64,000 nucleotides of DNA from Micromonospora sp. HM5-17 (GCF_003762835.1 NZ_RJWA01000005.1:310001-374000), one strand, 5' to 3'; counted from the first letter of the stretch, positions 15,095-22,532 are shown. Notes: generated from the letters alone by a model not told the origin. Numbers and translations are program-made.

Positions 15095-17179
15095 TCAGGG
15101 TGTCGACGCCGCTCGCGACGAAGCGTGCTGCTGCGCCAGGTAGGTTTGCAGCCGGCGGTGCCGGAACTGATAGACCGCACCCGCCTGACGCAGGATGCCG
15201 CGCTGGTGGGCGTCGCGCAGGAACGCGACGCAGCGCCAGGGCAGCCGACGGGTGACCGCCAGGTACAGCCTCACCACCAGCAGCCACTGGCCCCACGCGA
15301 AGGGCAGCAGCATCGCGGGAGCGATCACGAGCCCGGTCATCAGACCCGCCACCACACCGGCGACCAGGCCGTACCGGAAAGCCACACCGAAGACGATCCC
15401 GCTGGCGACCATGATGCCGGCCCCGCCCACGAGCATCCGGCGAAGGGTGTGGGTCCGGTCGGCGGACAGGGAGTCGGCGACACTGACCGCCCAGGTCTGG
15501 TCGAACGGGCGGGAGACGCCGACCGCGACCCCGAGCGTCACGGCGGTCCCGACCGCGACCCCGATCACGCTGCCGATCACCGGGTCGGCGGCCATGGCGG
15601 ACATGACCAGTCCCGCCGGGATCCCGGCCATGACCCCGTACGACAGCGCGGAGAGCAGTTCGCGGGCCGTGGGCCGGACCCGTCTGGGCTGCGGGTCGGG
15701 TGCCGCGTTCCGGATCCAGCGCCGCTCGCTGAGGAGGAGTACGTTCCCGCCGATGTACAGGTAGCCGATCGCGAGCACGATGTTCTCGATCACGAGCCCG
15801 GTCACCACGCTGGCCACGATCATGACCCCGAGCCACCCGTAGGTCAGGAAGCGGAGCCGCTCGGACCGGGGGACGCTGTCGCGCAACCGCCACCAGGTCA
15901 GGTCGGCGGCGCCCTGCGTCTCCAGGTGGGCGGCGAGCCAGGCCAACCACGTCCGCGCCTGGTCGGGCCGCCAGGTACGGCCGCCCGGCGGCGGCTCCCG
16001 CTGGTAGACGGCGGGGAGGTACGCGGCGATCAGGTGCTCCTCGACCGCCTCCTGGGTCGGGAACCGCTCCTGGTCGAGGAGTTCGGCCGGATCGTTGCCC
16101 GGCGTGTCGGAGTAGCTGGCGCGGGCCAGGAACACCATCAGGGGCGTTCGCAGGACCTGTCGGAGCACCGCCGCCGCGGGGTCGTCGGGCCGTTCGCGTA
16201 GCCGGGTGAGCACCGGTTGCCACACCCCGTCGTCGGTGCCGGGTGCCCGGCGGCTGGTGGTGCGGGGCAGGTATTCGGCCACGGTCTCGAAGTCGAGATC
16301 GTGCAGCATGACGCCCTCGGCGCGGGAGAGCACGCCGGCCCGCTCCACCGCGCGCCGGTATTCGTCGCGACGACTCGTCAGGACGAGGGGCAGCCTCGCC
16401 GCCTTGTTGAGCTGCCGCAACGCCGCCTTGTGCAGCCCGGGGTTGATCTCGTCGAAGCCGTCGAGGATCGGCAGGATCAGGCCGGCGTCCAGCAGCGCCG
16501 CCGCCCGGGTGAGCTGCCCGTTCAGCGGGCCGTCGTACGGGAGGGCCAGCGCCGGGTTGCGCCGGGCGAGCTGGTCGGCCAGCCAGGTCTTCAGGTTCGA
16601 CTCGGGATCCCAGGACTGGAGGCCGAACAGCACCGGCACCCGTTCGCCGGGCTGGCGGCTGTCGAGGAGCTGGCCGAGCAGTTCACCGGCGAGGACGCTC
16701 TTGCCGGACCCGGCCTTGCCGAGGATCACCAGCCGCCCGGACGGTATCCGGGCGTAGACCTCCGCGATCTCCTCCAGTCGGCCGCTCAGGTTCACCCGGG
16801 TCGCGCGGGTCCCCACCCGCGTTCCGCGGACGTTCGCCGGCTGGTCGACCAGGCGCGGCTCGGCCGGATGCCAGGAGACCGGCAGCGGCACCGGGTCACC
16901 CGACCGGTGCTCCGCCCGTTGCCGCTCCCATTCGGCTGCCACCGCCACGGCCAGGCTGTCGGCGAGGGCCGGCAGGTCGACGTCGGCGGCGCGCGCGGGT
17001 GGCCGCCTGTCGCGCCGCGTCTCCTCCCAGACCACGGCCACGGTGAGCAGGACGCTCGCCGGGACCACGATCCACAGCCATCGGCTGGACAGGTTCATGT
17101 TCTCGACGAGCAGGCCCGTGACCAGGGAGAACGCGGTGGGCAGTGACGCTTTCCCGATCACCGAAAGCCGTGACCGCAC
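15095..17179 (-). CDS. Membrane NACHT-family NTPase
   Basis: 694 residues from a GTG at 17179 behind GGGAGG. Two N-terminal membrane helices (about 12-26 and 33-51) precede a NACHT-type NTPase. Walker A is GKAGSGKS (154-161), Walker B is LILPILDGFDEIN (234-246), and LVLTSRRDEYRR is the sensor region. From about residue 470 there are six or more hydrophobic helices (for example MIVASVVTGLVIENIVL and VIGSVIGVAVGTAVTLGV). The C-terminus AVYQFRHRRLQTYLAQQ is typical of this actinomycete group. STAND NTPases act as signal-dependent switches in defence or regulation, but this membrane-bound form has no role known to me. It begins the accessory stretch of the window. Confidence 0.85.
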   Translation of the reverse strand: MRSRLSVIGKASLPTAFSLVTGLLVENMNLSSRWLWIVVPASVLLTVAVVWEETRRDRRPPARAADVDLPALADSLAVAVAAEWERQRAEHRSGDPVPLPVSWHPAEPRLVDQPANVRGTRVGTRATRVNLSGRLEEIAEVYARIPSGRLVILGKAGSGKSVLAGELLGQLLDSRQPGERVPVLFGLQSWDPESNLKTWLADQLARRNPALALPYDGPLNGQLTRAAALLDAGLILPILDGFDEINPGLHKAALRQLNKAARLPLVLTSRRDEYRRAVERAGVLSRAEGVMLHDLDFETVAEYLPRTTSRRAPGTDDGVWQPVLTRLRERPDDPAAAVLRQVLRTPLMVFLARASYSDTPGNDPAELLDQERFPTQEAVEEHLIAAYLPAVYQREPPPGGRTWRPDQARTWLAWLAAHLETQGAADLTWWRLRDSVPRSERLRFLTYGWLGVMIVASVVTGLVIENIVLAIGYLYIGGNVLLLSERRWIRNAAPDPQPRRVRPTARELLSALSYGVMAGIPAGLVMSAMAADPVIGSVIGVAVGTAVTLGVAVGVSRPFDQTWAVSVADSLSADRTHTLRRMLVGGAGIMVASGIVFGVAFRYGLVAGVVAGLMTGLVIAPAMLLPFAWGQWLLVVRLYLAVTRRLPWRCVAFLRDAHQRGILRQAGAVYQFRHRRLQTYLAQQHASSRAASTP

Positions 17180-17360
17180 GACGCGTTCCTCCCTGGTTGC
17201 GACTGCCCAGCGAGTCCACCGTAGTCACACGGTCAATCTCCGGTTCCAGCCCACGCTCGGCCTCGGTGGCCCACGCCGCGTCGAGCGTCGTCAGCTTTTA
17301 TCAAAACGTCGGGCCATGGCCAGAATGCCGGTGTGCGCCATCATCACGCGTCCGCGCCCG

Positions 17361-17660
17361 TTATGCGGCGGCGTCGCGTGGCTCGAACCCGACTTTGAGA
17401 CTTACATCCAGTGCTGTCGCCAGCCGCTCCAACACAGCCAGAGTCGGGACCGTCCCGCCGGCCTCGAATCGGGCCACGGCCGACTGCGTCATTCCGGACG
17501 CCGTCGCCAACTGTTTCTGGCTCCAACCTCGGCGCTCGCGAAGCTCACGCACGGCGCGGCCGAGCTCGAAGGCCAGCCGCGTCGCCTCGTACGCCTCCTT
17601 GGCTCCCGGCTCAGCCATACGTCGCTCGCGCATCGCGGCCCAGCCACCAGCCTCGCCCAT
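17361..17660 (-). CDS. XRE-family antitoxin (HigA-like)
   Basis: 99 residues from ATG 17660, four bases after the toxin stop codon. The HTH is RGWSQKQLATASGMTQSAVARFEAG (quoted in part), followed by PTLAVLERLATALDV. The N-terminal 40 residues are helical and charged and may contact the toxin. The toxin-first order is characteristic of higBA-type modules. The antitoxin probably binds the palindrome over the toxin start. Confidence 0.82.
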   Translation of the reverse strand: MGEAGGWAAMRERRMAEPGAKEAYEATRLAFELGRAVRELRERRGWSQKQLATASGMTQSAVARFEAGGTVPTLAVLERLATALDVSLKVGFEPRDAAA

Positions 17661-17664
17661 CGGT

Positions 17665-18015
17665 CTAACCCTCCTCATCCATAGCCTGGTGTGCTTCATC
17701 GATGCACCGTGCCAACGCTCGGCGCGCCCGGTCGATCTCCCGCTCGTCGCGCATGCGCGTCTTCGTAAAGACCGTCAAGAGGACGATCCTCCTCTCGGGC
17801 CCGATCCAGTAGGTGATCCTCACCGACTCGCGACCCAGGTGGAACCGCAGCTCACGGAGCTTTCGATCGAGCTGCTTCGTGTAGGGCTCGCCCAGTAGCG
17901 GTCCCTGTTCGGCAAGCAGATCGATGTAGAAGGCGACGCGGGCGAACAGATCCGTCGGCAGGCTCTCCAGCCACTTCTCTACCTCCGGTTCCAGCTCGAC
18001 CACACCCCAGGCCAT
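17665..18015 (-). CDS. RelE/HigB-superfamily toxin (phage Gp49-like)
   Basis: 116 residues, ATG at 18015. Sequence features: VEKWLESLPTDLFARVAFYI at the N-terminus, LLGEPYTKQLDRKLRELRFH in the middle, then VRITYWIGPERRIVLLTVFTKT. These are the beta-sheet and basic surface of the Gp49/HigB group of ribosome-dependent mRNA interferases. Likely cleaves translated mRNA when free. The promoter is inferred just upstream of the start, and a 16-bp palindrome overlaps the ATG. Confidence 0.82.
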   Translation of the reverse strand: MAWGVVELEPEVEKWLESLPTDLFARVAFYIDLLAEQGPLLGEPYTKQLDRKLRELRFHLGRESVRITYWIGPERRIVLLTVFTKTRMRDEREIDRARRALARCIDEAHQAMDEEG

Positions 18016-18034
18016 AGCATCGATGCTATATTAG
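18014..18034 (-). promoter_or_regulatory. Operator/promoter of the toxin-antitoxin operon
   Basis: ATAGCATCGATGCTAT (18014-18029) is a perfect 16-bp palindrome whose end is the toxin ATG (18015-18013). On the minus strand TAATAT (18033-18028) looks like a -10 box, which would put the transcript start a few bases from the ATG. The mRNA may thus be leaderless and be blocked by antitoxin on the palindrome. It is the most AT-rich point for several hundred bases. Confidence 0.65.
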
Positions 18035-18266
18035 CTGCTGGCAGCACGTCGAGGAGCTGCCGCGACCGGTCCGCGAGCTGCGGCCGGACGTGCCCGAGCG
18101 CCGCGACATCGGCTGGCTGCTGCTCACCGAGGGTCGGGCTGCCGAGGCGTACGCCGAACTCCAGCCAGTGCACGAGGATCTCTGCCTGCTCTACGGGCCG
18201 GATCACCCGGACGCCCGGGAGGTCGCCGACGCGCTGGCCCGGCTGCGCCTCTCCGGCGCCGGCTGA
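18018..18266 (+). pseudogene. Remnant of a TPR-containing protein (5' end lost)
   Basis: An open frame without any usable start runs from a stop at 18015-18017 to TGA 18264-18266. From about 18033 it reads as real protein: CWQHVEELPRP, then RRDIGWLLLTEGRAAEAYAE, then HEDLCLLYGPDHPDAREVAD and ALARLRL. The LYGPDHPDARxV pattern is typical of the last tetratricopeptide repeats of actinomycete TPR regulators and kinases. The coding pattern stops abruptly where the toxin-antitoxin promoter begins, so the 5' part was probably replaced by that module. Confidence 0.65.
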
Positions 18267-18401
18267 CTGTCTGGTGCACGGGCTGCGGTGCTGGCTGCGG
18301 CTGTGCAATGGCGTGTGTAACCGGCGGGATCGGCAGGGAGGTCCGATGATCGCCATGCAGATGATCACGCCTCCGGCGCGGTCGGTGGCTGTGGCACCGT
18401 C

Positions 18402-19328
18402 TTGAGGGTGCGGTTCGATGGGATGCCGGACTGGTTGCCGGCTTGGTGTCGTGAGCATCTGGGCGACGAGCCCGCGGACGTGCTGTTCCAGTCGCGCCAG
18501 GTCTCGATGGTGTTCGGTCTGCGGCTGGTCGGTGGCAGGGACGTCGTGGTCAAGGCGCGCCCCGACGAGGGCCGGGCGGCGTCATGCGTCGCGGCGCAGT
18601 CCTGGCTGGCCGAGCGGGGTTTTCCGTGTGCCCGACCGCTCACGCCGGTGATCAGCGTCGGCACGCTCGGGGTGCACGCCGAGGAGTTCCGGCCCGACGG
18701 CGAGGTGTTGCACGGGGACTCGCCGGAGATAGCCGAGCGCTGCGCAACCGTGTTCGCCCGGCTGATGGCCGCGCTTGCCGACGTGAGCGTCGCGCCGCCG
18801 CTGCCGAACCCGCCCTGGGTGCGGTGGGACCGCACTGATGCCGGGCTGTGGCCGATGATCGACTTTCTCGACCGCCGGGACCAGAGCGTCGTACCCGACC
18901 ACATCGTCGAGACGGCCGAGCGGGCCAGAAAGCGGCTGCTGGCGGCCGACCTGCCGGGCGTGCTTGGGCACGCCGACTTCGAGGCGCAGAACCTGCGGTG
19001 GCGGGGTGGGCAGGTGTGGGCGGTGCACGACTGGGACAGCCTGGCGTGGCAGCCCGAGGCGGCGCTGGTGGGAGCCGCGAGCGGGGCGTTCGCCAGCTCC
19101 GGGCCGCCCACGCTGGCACCGATCGCCAGCTCCGAGGCGTTTCTGAGGGCGTATCAAGACCGTCGAGGACGCGTGTTCACGGCCGCGGAGCTGGAGGTCG
19201 CGTGGGCGGCCAGCCTGTGGATGGCCGCGTACAACGCTCGGGAGATGGCACTGTGCGGTGGCGGCTCGGCGGGCGCCGACGCGCTGCGGGTGCAGGCAGC
19301 CGAACGTCTCCGCCGAGCCAGGGTGTAG
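18402..19328 (+). CDS. APH/choline-kinase-family phosphotransferase
   Basis: 308 residues from TTG 18402; GTG 18408 and ATG 18423 are also possible. Kinase-like fold: MVFGLRLVGGRDVVVKARPD supplies the ATP-binding strand and Lys, LGHADFEAQNLRW the catalytic Asp and Asn, and VWAVHDWDSLAW the metal-binding Asp. This is the aminoglycoside/homoserine kinase group. The substrate cannot be told from sequence, and many such genes do not give antibiotic resistance. It stands alone on the plus strand, convergent with the small gene pair at 19365-20119. Confidence 0.8.
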   Translation: MRVRFDGMPDWLPAWCREHLGDEPADVLFQSRQVSMVFGLRLVGGRDVVVKARPDEGRAASCVAAQSWLAERGFPCARPLTPVISVGTLGVHAEEFRPDGEVLHGDSPEIAERCATVFARLMAALADVSVAPPLPNPPWVRWDRTDAGLWPMIDFLDRRDQSVVPDHIVETAERARKRLLAADLPGVLGHADFEAQNLRWRGGQVWAVHDWDSLAWQPEAALVGAASGAFASSGPPTLAPIASSEAFLRAYQDRRGRVFTAAELEVAWAASLWMAAYNAREMALCGGGSAGADALRVQAAERLRRARV

Positions 19329-19364
19329 CACCAGCACGAACTTCCGCGAGCCGCCCCGGCTGGC

Positions 19365-19736
19365 TCACTCGGGTGGTTCCGCCTGGCCGTCGAGGCGGGC
19401 GCGGGTGACGGCGATCCGGGGACGTGCCCAGGCCAGGAAGCGCGCCTGGAGCGCCGCCGGGTCCGGGCCGGGATCCGGGTTGAGGGCGGCCAGATCGACG
19501 TACGCCTGTTGGAGCTGGGCGGCGAGATAGACCGCCAGCCCGGCCGGGTCGGTCACGTAGTCGACGGCGAGCAGCGAACGGGCGGCCAGGCAGGGCCAGT
19601 CGACGGCACAGGTACGACAGATCCAGAGCGGCCGGCGCGGCGTGTGCGGCTCGATGCCCGAGGTGGGTGACCGGGGCGCCGGGGTGGCCGCACCGGTCAC
19701 CGGCTCGGTGGGACGATCGTCCGCCGGCTGGGTCAT
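19365..19736 (-). CDS. Small conserved protein with CxxC-x4-WPC motif
   Basis: 123 residues from ATG 19736, overlapping the stop of the upstream gene (ATGA). After a disordered 35-residue N-terminus comes PLWICRTCAVDWPCLAAR, a four-residue-spaced cysteine knuckle plus WPC. A helical region then follows (LAVYLAAQLQQAYVDLAALN, ARFLAWARPRIAVTRARLD). Related genes in Micromonosporaceae are often mislabelled flavin reductase. I see no flavin motif and leave the function open. It forms an operon with the gene at 19733-20119. Confidence 0.65.
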   Translation of the reverse strand: MTQPADDRPTEPVTGAATPAPRSPTSGIEPHTPRRPLWICRTCAVDWPCLAARSLLAVDYVTDPAGLAVYLAAQLQQAYVDLAALNPDPGPDPAALQARFLAWARPRIAVTRARLDGQAEPPE

Positions 19737-20119
19737 CGGGCGCCGAGCCCGGCCCGTTGCGCCTGGGCCGGGGTGAGCCGCCCGGCCCGGCCGACCAGGT
19801 GGGATCCGGTGGGTGCATTCCACCCTGCGGACTGGTTACGCAGCGGGGCGCCGGCCGGCTGGGGCCGTCGCGGCGACCGTTCGGCGCCGGTCGTGCTCGC
19901 CGCACGCGGCATCGTTTCGCCCGCCGGAGGCGACGGTCGCGGCCCGGCCGGTACGGCGGCCGGGGCCGGCGGTACGTACGCCGACGCCAGGTCGGAGGCG
20001 AACCGGTCGGGGCAGGGCCAGCGCAGCCCGCACCGGCAGTACCGCCAGAGTCGACGCCAGTCCCGGCGGTGCCGGGGCGCGAAGCGGATCGGCCGCGATC
20101 GGCGCCATGACCATTCCAT
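19733..20119 (-). CDS. Small Arg-rich protein with CRCGLRWPC motif
   Basis: 128 residues from ATG 20119 (MEWSWRRSRPIRFAPRHR). The N-terminus is strongly basic, then RLWRYCRCGLRWPCPDRF gives a cysteine motif like that of its partner gene. The rest is Pro/Ala/Arg-rich and probably disordered. The stop overlaps the start of the next gene by 4 bases. Function unknown; the shared WPC motif in both products suggests they bind the same metal or partner. Confidence 0.6.
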   Translation of the reverse strand: MEWSWRRSRPIRFAPRHRRDWRRLWRYCRCGLRWPCPDRFASDLASAYVPPAPAAVPAGPRPSPPAGETMPRAASTTGAERSPRRPQPAGAPLRNQSAGWNAPTGSHLVGRAGRLTPAQAQRAGLGAR

Positions 20120-20457
20120 GTCGATCACACCTTTCTCGATCATGCGATTACCCGTGATCTTTTTCCGGTACGCCTGCACCGGCCGCGATGCCGAAGAGTT
20201 GCGGCGCGCGAGGGGCGATTGATGCTCGCTATTCGATGCGGGGAACCGCCCCCAGGGGGAAGTCGGGTCGGGCGGTTCCCCGCGCGGTTCCGCCCGGGTG
20301 TTTGCCGCCGCGCCGAACGGTTCCGCTAATGACAGTCTGCTATGGACGCGACTAGCCTCGGGAGAGCTGACCCGGGTACGACCAGTGCGTATGTCAGCTC
20401 GTCGCGCCGGTGGGAGCCCTGTCCGACATCGACACCGAAATTGTCCGGAGGTTGTCC
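20120..20457. other. Divergent intergenic region with a strong hairpin
   Basis: 338 bases between the cysteine-protein operon and the XRE regulator. GCGGGGAACCGCCC (20239-20252) and GGGCGGTTCCCCGC (20271-20284) form a perfect 14-bp stem. It lies between two divergent starts, an odd place for a terminator. Bases 20328-20347 (CTAATGACAGTCTGCTATGG) look like a weak -35/-10 region for the XRE gene. GGAGG at 20447-20451 serves the GTG at 20458. Confidence 0.5.
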
Positions 20458-21072
20458 GTGGAACGTCCGCCCATGCTCGAACACTTCGCCGAGGAGTTAC
20501 GCCTCGCCCGCGTCAGGGCCGAGATGTCGCAGGCCGAACTCGCCGAGGCGTGCAACTATTCGGCAGCGATGATCGCCAAAGTGGAAACGTGCGAGCGCCG
20601 CCCCAGTCTTGATCTCGCTCGCCGCTGCGACGCCGTCCTCGGCACCGGCGGACTGCTGGAACGCATCCAGCGGCGGATCGGCCAGGAGAGCGTGGTCGGC
20701 TACTTCCAGGAGTTCGCCGGCATCGAGCAGGAGGCCAAGGCTCTACGCTGCTTTCAACCCACGTTCATTCCCGGGCTGCTCCAGACCGAGCCCTACGCCC
20801 GCGCCGTTCTATCCAGCAGCGGGCTGCTCACTTCCGAGGAGACCGAGGAGCAGGTGGCAACCCGGCTGCACCGGCAGGAGATCCTGACCCGCGCCACTCC
20901 CCCGCTCGGCGAGCCGGTCGCCTATCTGGAGGGGCACATTCATGGCAAAGTCATCGATCATCCGGAGCAGGTCCGGCATATGCTCGATGTCTGGGACTCG
21001 ATCCGGGGCGAGGCACTGCCTCACCAACGGTCGATCGAGCTGATCGCGGAGGTGGCGCAAACATGGAGCTGA
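20458..21072 (+). CDS. XRE-family regulator with shortened DUF5753 domain
   Basis: 204 residues from GTG 20458, six bases after GGAGG. A GTG at 20410 lacks such a site. HTH: MSQAELAEACNYSAAMIAKVE. DUF5753 begins with VVGYFQEFAGIEQEAKALR and FIPGLLQTEPYARAVL. After RLHRQEILTRATPP it jumps straight to GEPVAYLEGHIHGKVIDHPE and ends in SIELIAEVAQ. Typical relatives have about 60 more residues between these blocks, so an in-frame internal deletion is likely. The 3' end overlaps the DUF397 gene by 10 bases, the usual regulator/DUF397 pair of streptomycete and Micromonospora genomes. Confidence 0.82.
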   Translation: MERPPMLEHFAEELRLARVRAEMSQAELAEACNYSAAMIAKVETCERRPSLDLARRCDAVLGTGGLLERIQRRIGQESVVGYFQEFAGIEQEAKALRCFQPTFIPGLLQTEPYARAVLSSSGLLTSEETEEQVATRLHRQEILTRATPPLGEPVAYLEGHIHGKVIDHPEQVRHMLDVWDSIRGEALPHQRSIELIAEVAQTWS

Positions 21073-21254
21073 CCGGCGCGCGCTGGCGCAAGAGCAGCCG
21101 CAGCAACAGCACGGGCGGCGACTGCGTCGAGGTCGCCGACAACCTACCGGGCGTGATCGGCGTACGCGACAGCAAAGACCCAACCGGCCCCACCCTGACC
21201 TTCACCCCAACCGCCTGGCGAACCTTCGTCACCAACCTCGCCCGCCGGCCCTGA
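20951..21254 (+). repeat. Direct repeat, copy 1
   Basis: This block (3' end of the XRE gene plus the whole first DUF397 gene) matches 21411-21711 at nearly every base, with a 460-base offset that drops to 457 after a three-base loss near the end. Identity is highest across the DUF397 gene. Confidence 0.9.
21063..21254 (+). CDS. DUF397 domain protein, copy 1
   Basis: 63 residues, ATG inside the end of the XRE gene (10-base overlap). Signature WRKSSRSNSTGGDCVEVAD, then VIGVRDSKDPTGPTLTFTP and WRTFVTNL. DUF397 proteins are small partners of XRE/DUF5753 regulators. They may modulate or counteract the regulator, and some behave as antitoxin-like elements. A hairpin follows the stop. Confidence 0.88.
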   Translation: MELTGARWRKSSRSNSTGGDCVEVADNLPGVIGVRDSKDPTGPTLTFTPTAWRTFVTNLARRP

Positions 21255-21282
21255 CCCCAGCGACCCAACCCGCACACGCGAC

Positions 21283-21323
21283 GCGGCCCCGCCTCCCGCA
21301 CGTACGCCGGGACGCGGGGCCGC
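21283..21323 (+). terminator. Hairpin after DUF397 copy 1
   Basis: GCGGCCCCGC (21283-21292) pairs with GCGGGGCCGC (21314-21323) across a 21-base loop; no T tract. Placed right after the operon end, so termination is likely. Confidence 0.5.
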
Positions 21324-21412
21324 CGCGTCGCCACCGATCCTCATTCGTGTCGGCTCCTCGGAACTACGTGTGGGCGGCACGATCGGCCGCATCGTGAACG
21401 GCAAGCTCTGCC

Positions 21413-21532
21413 ATCGACCATCTTGAGCAGACGCGGCATATGCTCGACGCCTCGGACTCGATCCGGGGCGAGGCACTGCCCCACCAGCAGTCGATCGAGC
21501 TGATCGCGGAGGTGGCGCAAACATGGAGCTGA
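21413..21532 (+). pseudogene. 3' remnant of a duplicated XRE regulator gene
   Basis: The frame leading to TGA 21530-21532 encodes LDASDSIRGEALPHQQS and IELIAEVAQTWS, nearly the same as the end of the XRE protein upstream. No HTH or start precedes it. It is the truncated edge of the duplication and now serves, at most, as leader sequence for DUF397 copy 2. Confidence 0.75.
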
Positions 21533-21711
21533 CCGGCGCGCGCTGGCGCACAAGCAGCCGCAGCAACAGCACCGGCGGCGCGTGCGTCGAGGTCGCCGAC
21601 AACCTACCGGGCGTGATCGGCGTACGCGACAGCAAAAACCCAACCGGCCCCACCCTGACCTTCACCCCAACCGCCTGGCGAACCTTCATCACCAACCTCG
21701 CCCGGCCCTGA
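21523..21711 (+). CDS. DUF397 domain protein, copy 2
   Basis: 62 residues, differing from copy 1 at only a few positions (for example RTSSRS for RKSSRS, GACVEV for GDCVEV, RTFIT for RTFVT) and lacking one C-terminal Arg. ATG in the same context, overlapping the XRE remnant stop by 10 bases. Without its own regulator gene it is an orphan copy that could still act with the upstream XRE protein. Confidence 0.8.
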   Translation: MELTGARWRTSSRSNSTGGACVEVADNLPGVIGVRDSKNPTGPTLTFTPTAWRTFITNLARP

Positions 21712-21765
21712 CGGGCGCGACCAACACTCTGCCCCGTCGCTCGCTCACCGTCCGAAAGGGAACGC

Positions 21766-22461
21766 GTGGAATCCTCACCGCCGCCAGACCCCACGCCGTC
21801 GCCAGATCCCACGCCACCCGGTCCCGCGTCGTCGCCGGATCCCACGCCGCCAGGCCCGGCGTCGGCCGCGGAACCCCCACCGTCAGGTCCCACGTCCGCA
21901 CCGGATCCCACGCCGCCAGGATCCGCGCCGCCGGGTCTGACGCCGTCAGGATCCGCGTGGGCAGGTCCTGCGCCGCCGGGTCCGTCGTCGTCGCCAACCG
22001 GCCGGCGCTGGTCCATGAAGTGGTACTACCTGGTGATTGCCGGCGTTGTCGTTCTGTGCCTGTTCTGCTCCTGCCTGGGTGCGGGCGCCTATCTGCTTCT
22101 TCGCGATGATTCGAGCTCTGGCCTCGCCTCGGCCGACCCGACCGCCGGGTGCGAGGAGGCGATCCGCGGGGCGCCGGCCGACACGACCGGCGAGGCCACC
22201 AGCCCTGAACTGAATCGCAGGTGGGCGGAGCACTTCCGGGAGGCCGCCGCGAAGGCCAACCGCCCCGAGATCAGGTCGGCGATCCTCGACGAAGCGGCCG
22301 CCTGGGACCACTACGCGGACGTACAGGAGGAGGTCGACGCCAAGAGGCGGGCGGGCACCGATGACGTGGACGACACCCTCGCCCTCACGAGGGCCCTGCG
22401 CGAAAAGCTCGCCGCCCACCGACAGGTGATGGACGTCTGCGCGGAGGCCGGCTACGAGTAG
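21766..22461 (+). CDS. Pro-rich single-pass membrane protein
   Basis: 231 residues from GTG 21766. Residues 1-80 are repeats of the type PDPTPPGPAS, a disordered cytosolic arm. One membrane helix follows (WYYLVIAGVVVLCLFCSCLG, about 86-108, with two Cys). The rest is an outside helical domain with two lone cysteines (GCEEAIRG and MDVCAEAG) that could form a disulfide, and a central FREAAAKANRPEIRSAIL block. No family recognised. It follows the DUF397 copies in the same direction but has its own spacing of 54 bases. Confidence 0.7.
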   Translation: MESSPPPDPTPSPDPTPPGPASSPDPTPPGPASAAEPPPSGPTSAPDPTPPGSAPPGLTPSGSAWAGPAPPGPSSSPTGRRWSMKWYYLVIAGVVVLCLFCSCLGAGAYLLLRDDSSSGLASADPTAGCEEAIRGAPADTTGEATSPELNRRWAEHFREAAAKANRPEIRSAILDEAAAWDHYADVQEEVDAKRRAGTDDVDDTLALTRALREKLAAHRQVMDVCAEAGYE

Positions 22462-22489
22462 GGCGATCGGTCACCCCGCCGATGCGGGA

Positions 22490-22532
22490 ACGGGCCCCTT
22501 CAGCCGCTGAACGCGGTGCGGTAGGGGCCCGT
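22490..22532. terminator. Bidirectional hairpin between convergent genes
   Basis: ACGGGCCCCT (22490-22499) pairs with AGGGGCCCGT (22523-22532). The loop contains a further TCAGC/GCTGA pairing. Lies between the Pro-rich membrane protein gene and the DUF4386 gene. Confidence 0.65.

Larger units (their letters stand above)
21411..21711 (+). repeat. Direct repeat, copy 2
   Basis: Second copy of 20951-21254. It keeps an intact DUF397 gene but only the last ~100 bases of the XRE gene. Confidence 0.9.

Noticed and set aside
13565-16201. 878-codon plus-strand frame opposite FMO and NACHT
   Set aside because: Shadow of two genes with full motif sets on the minus strand.
18402-19328. A true aminoglycoside-resistance gene
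   Set aside because: APH-fold motifs are present, but substrate residues cannot be assigned and the family has many non-resistance members.
19365-19736. Flavin reductase, as similar genes are often labelled
   Set aside because: No flavin- or NAD(P)-binding motif is visible and the protein is only 123 residues.
21766-22010. Regular repeats suggesting a CRISPR-like or minisatellite array
   Set aside because: They are irregular Pro/Thr/Ala codon repeats (PDPTPPGPAS type) inside a coding region with no spacers of constant length.
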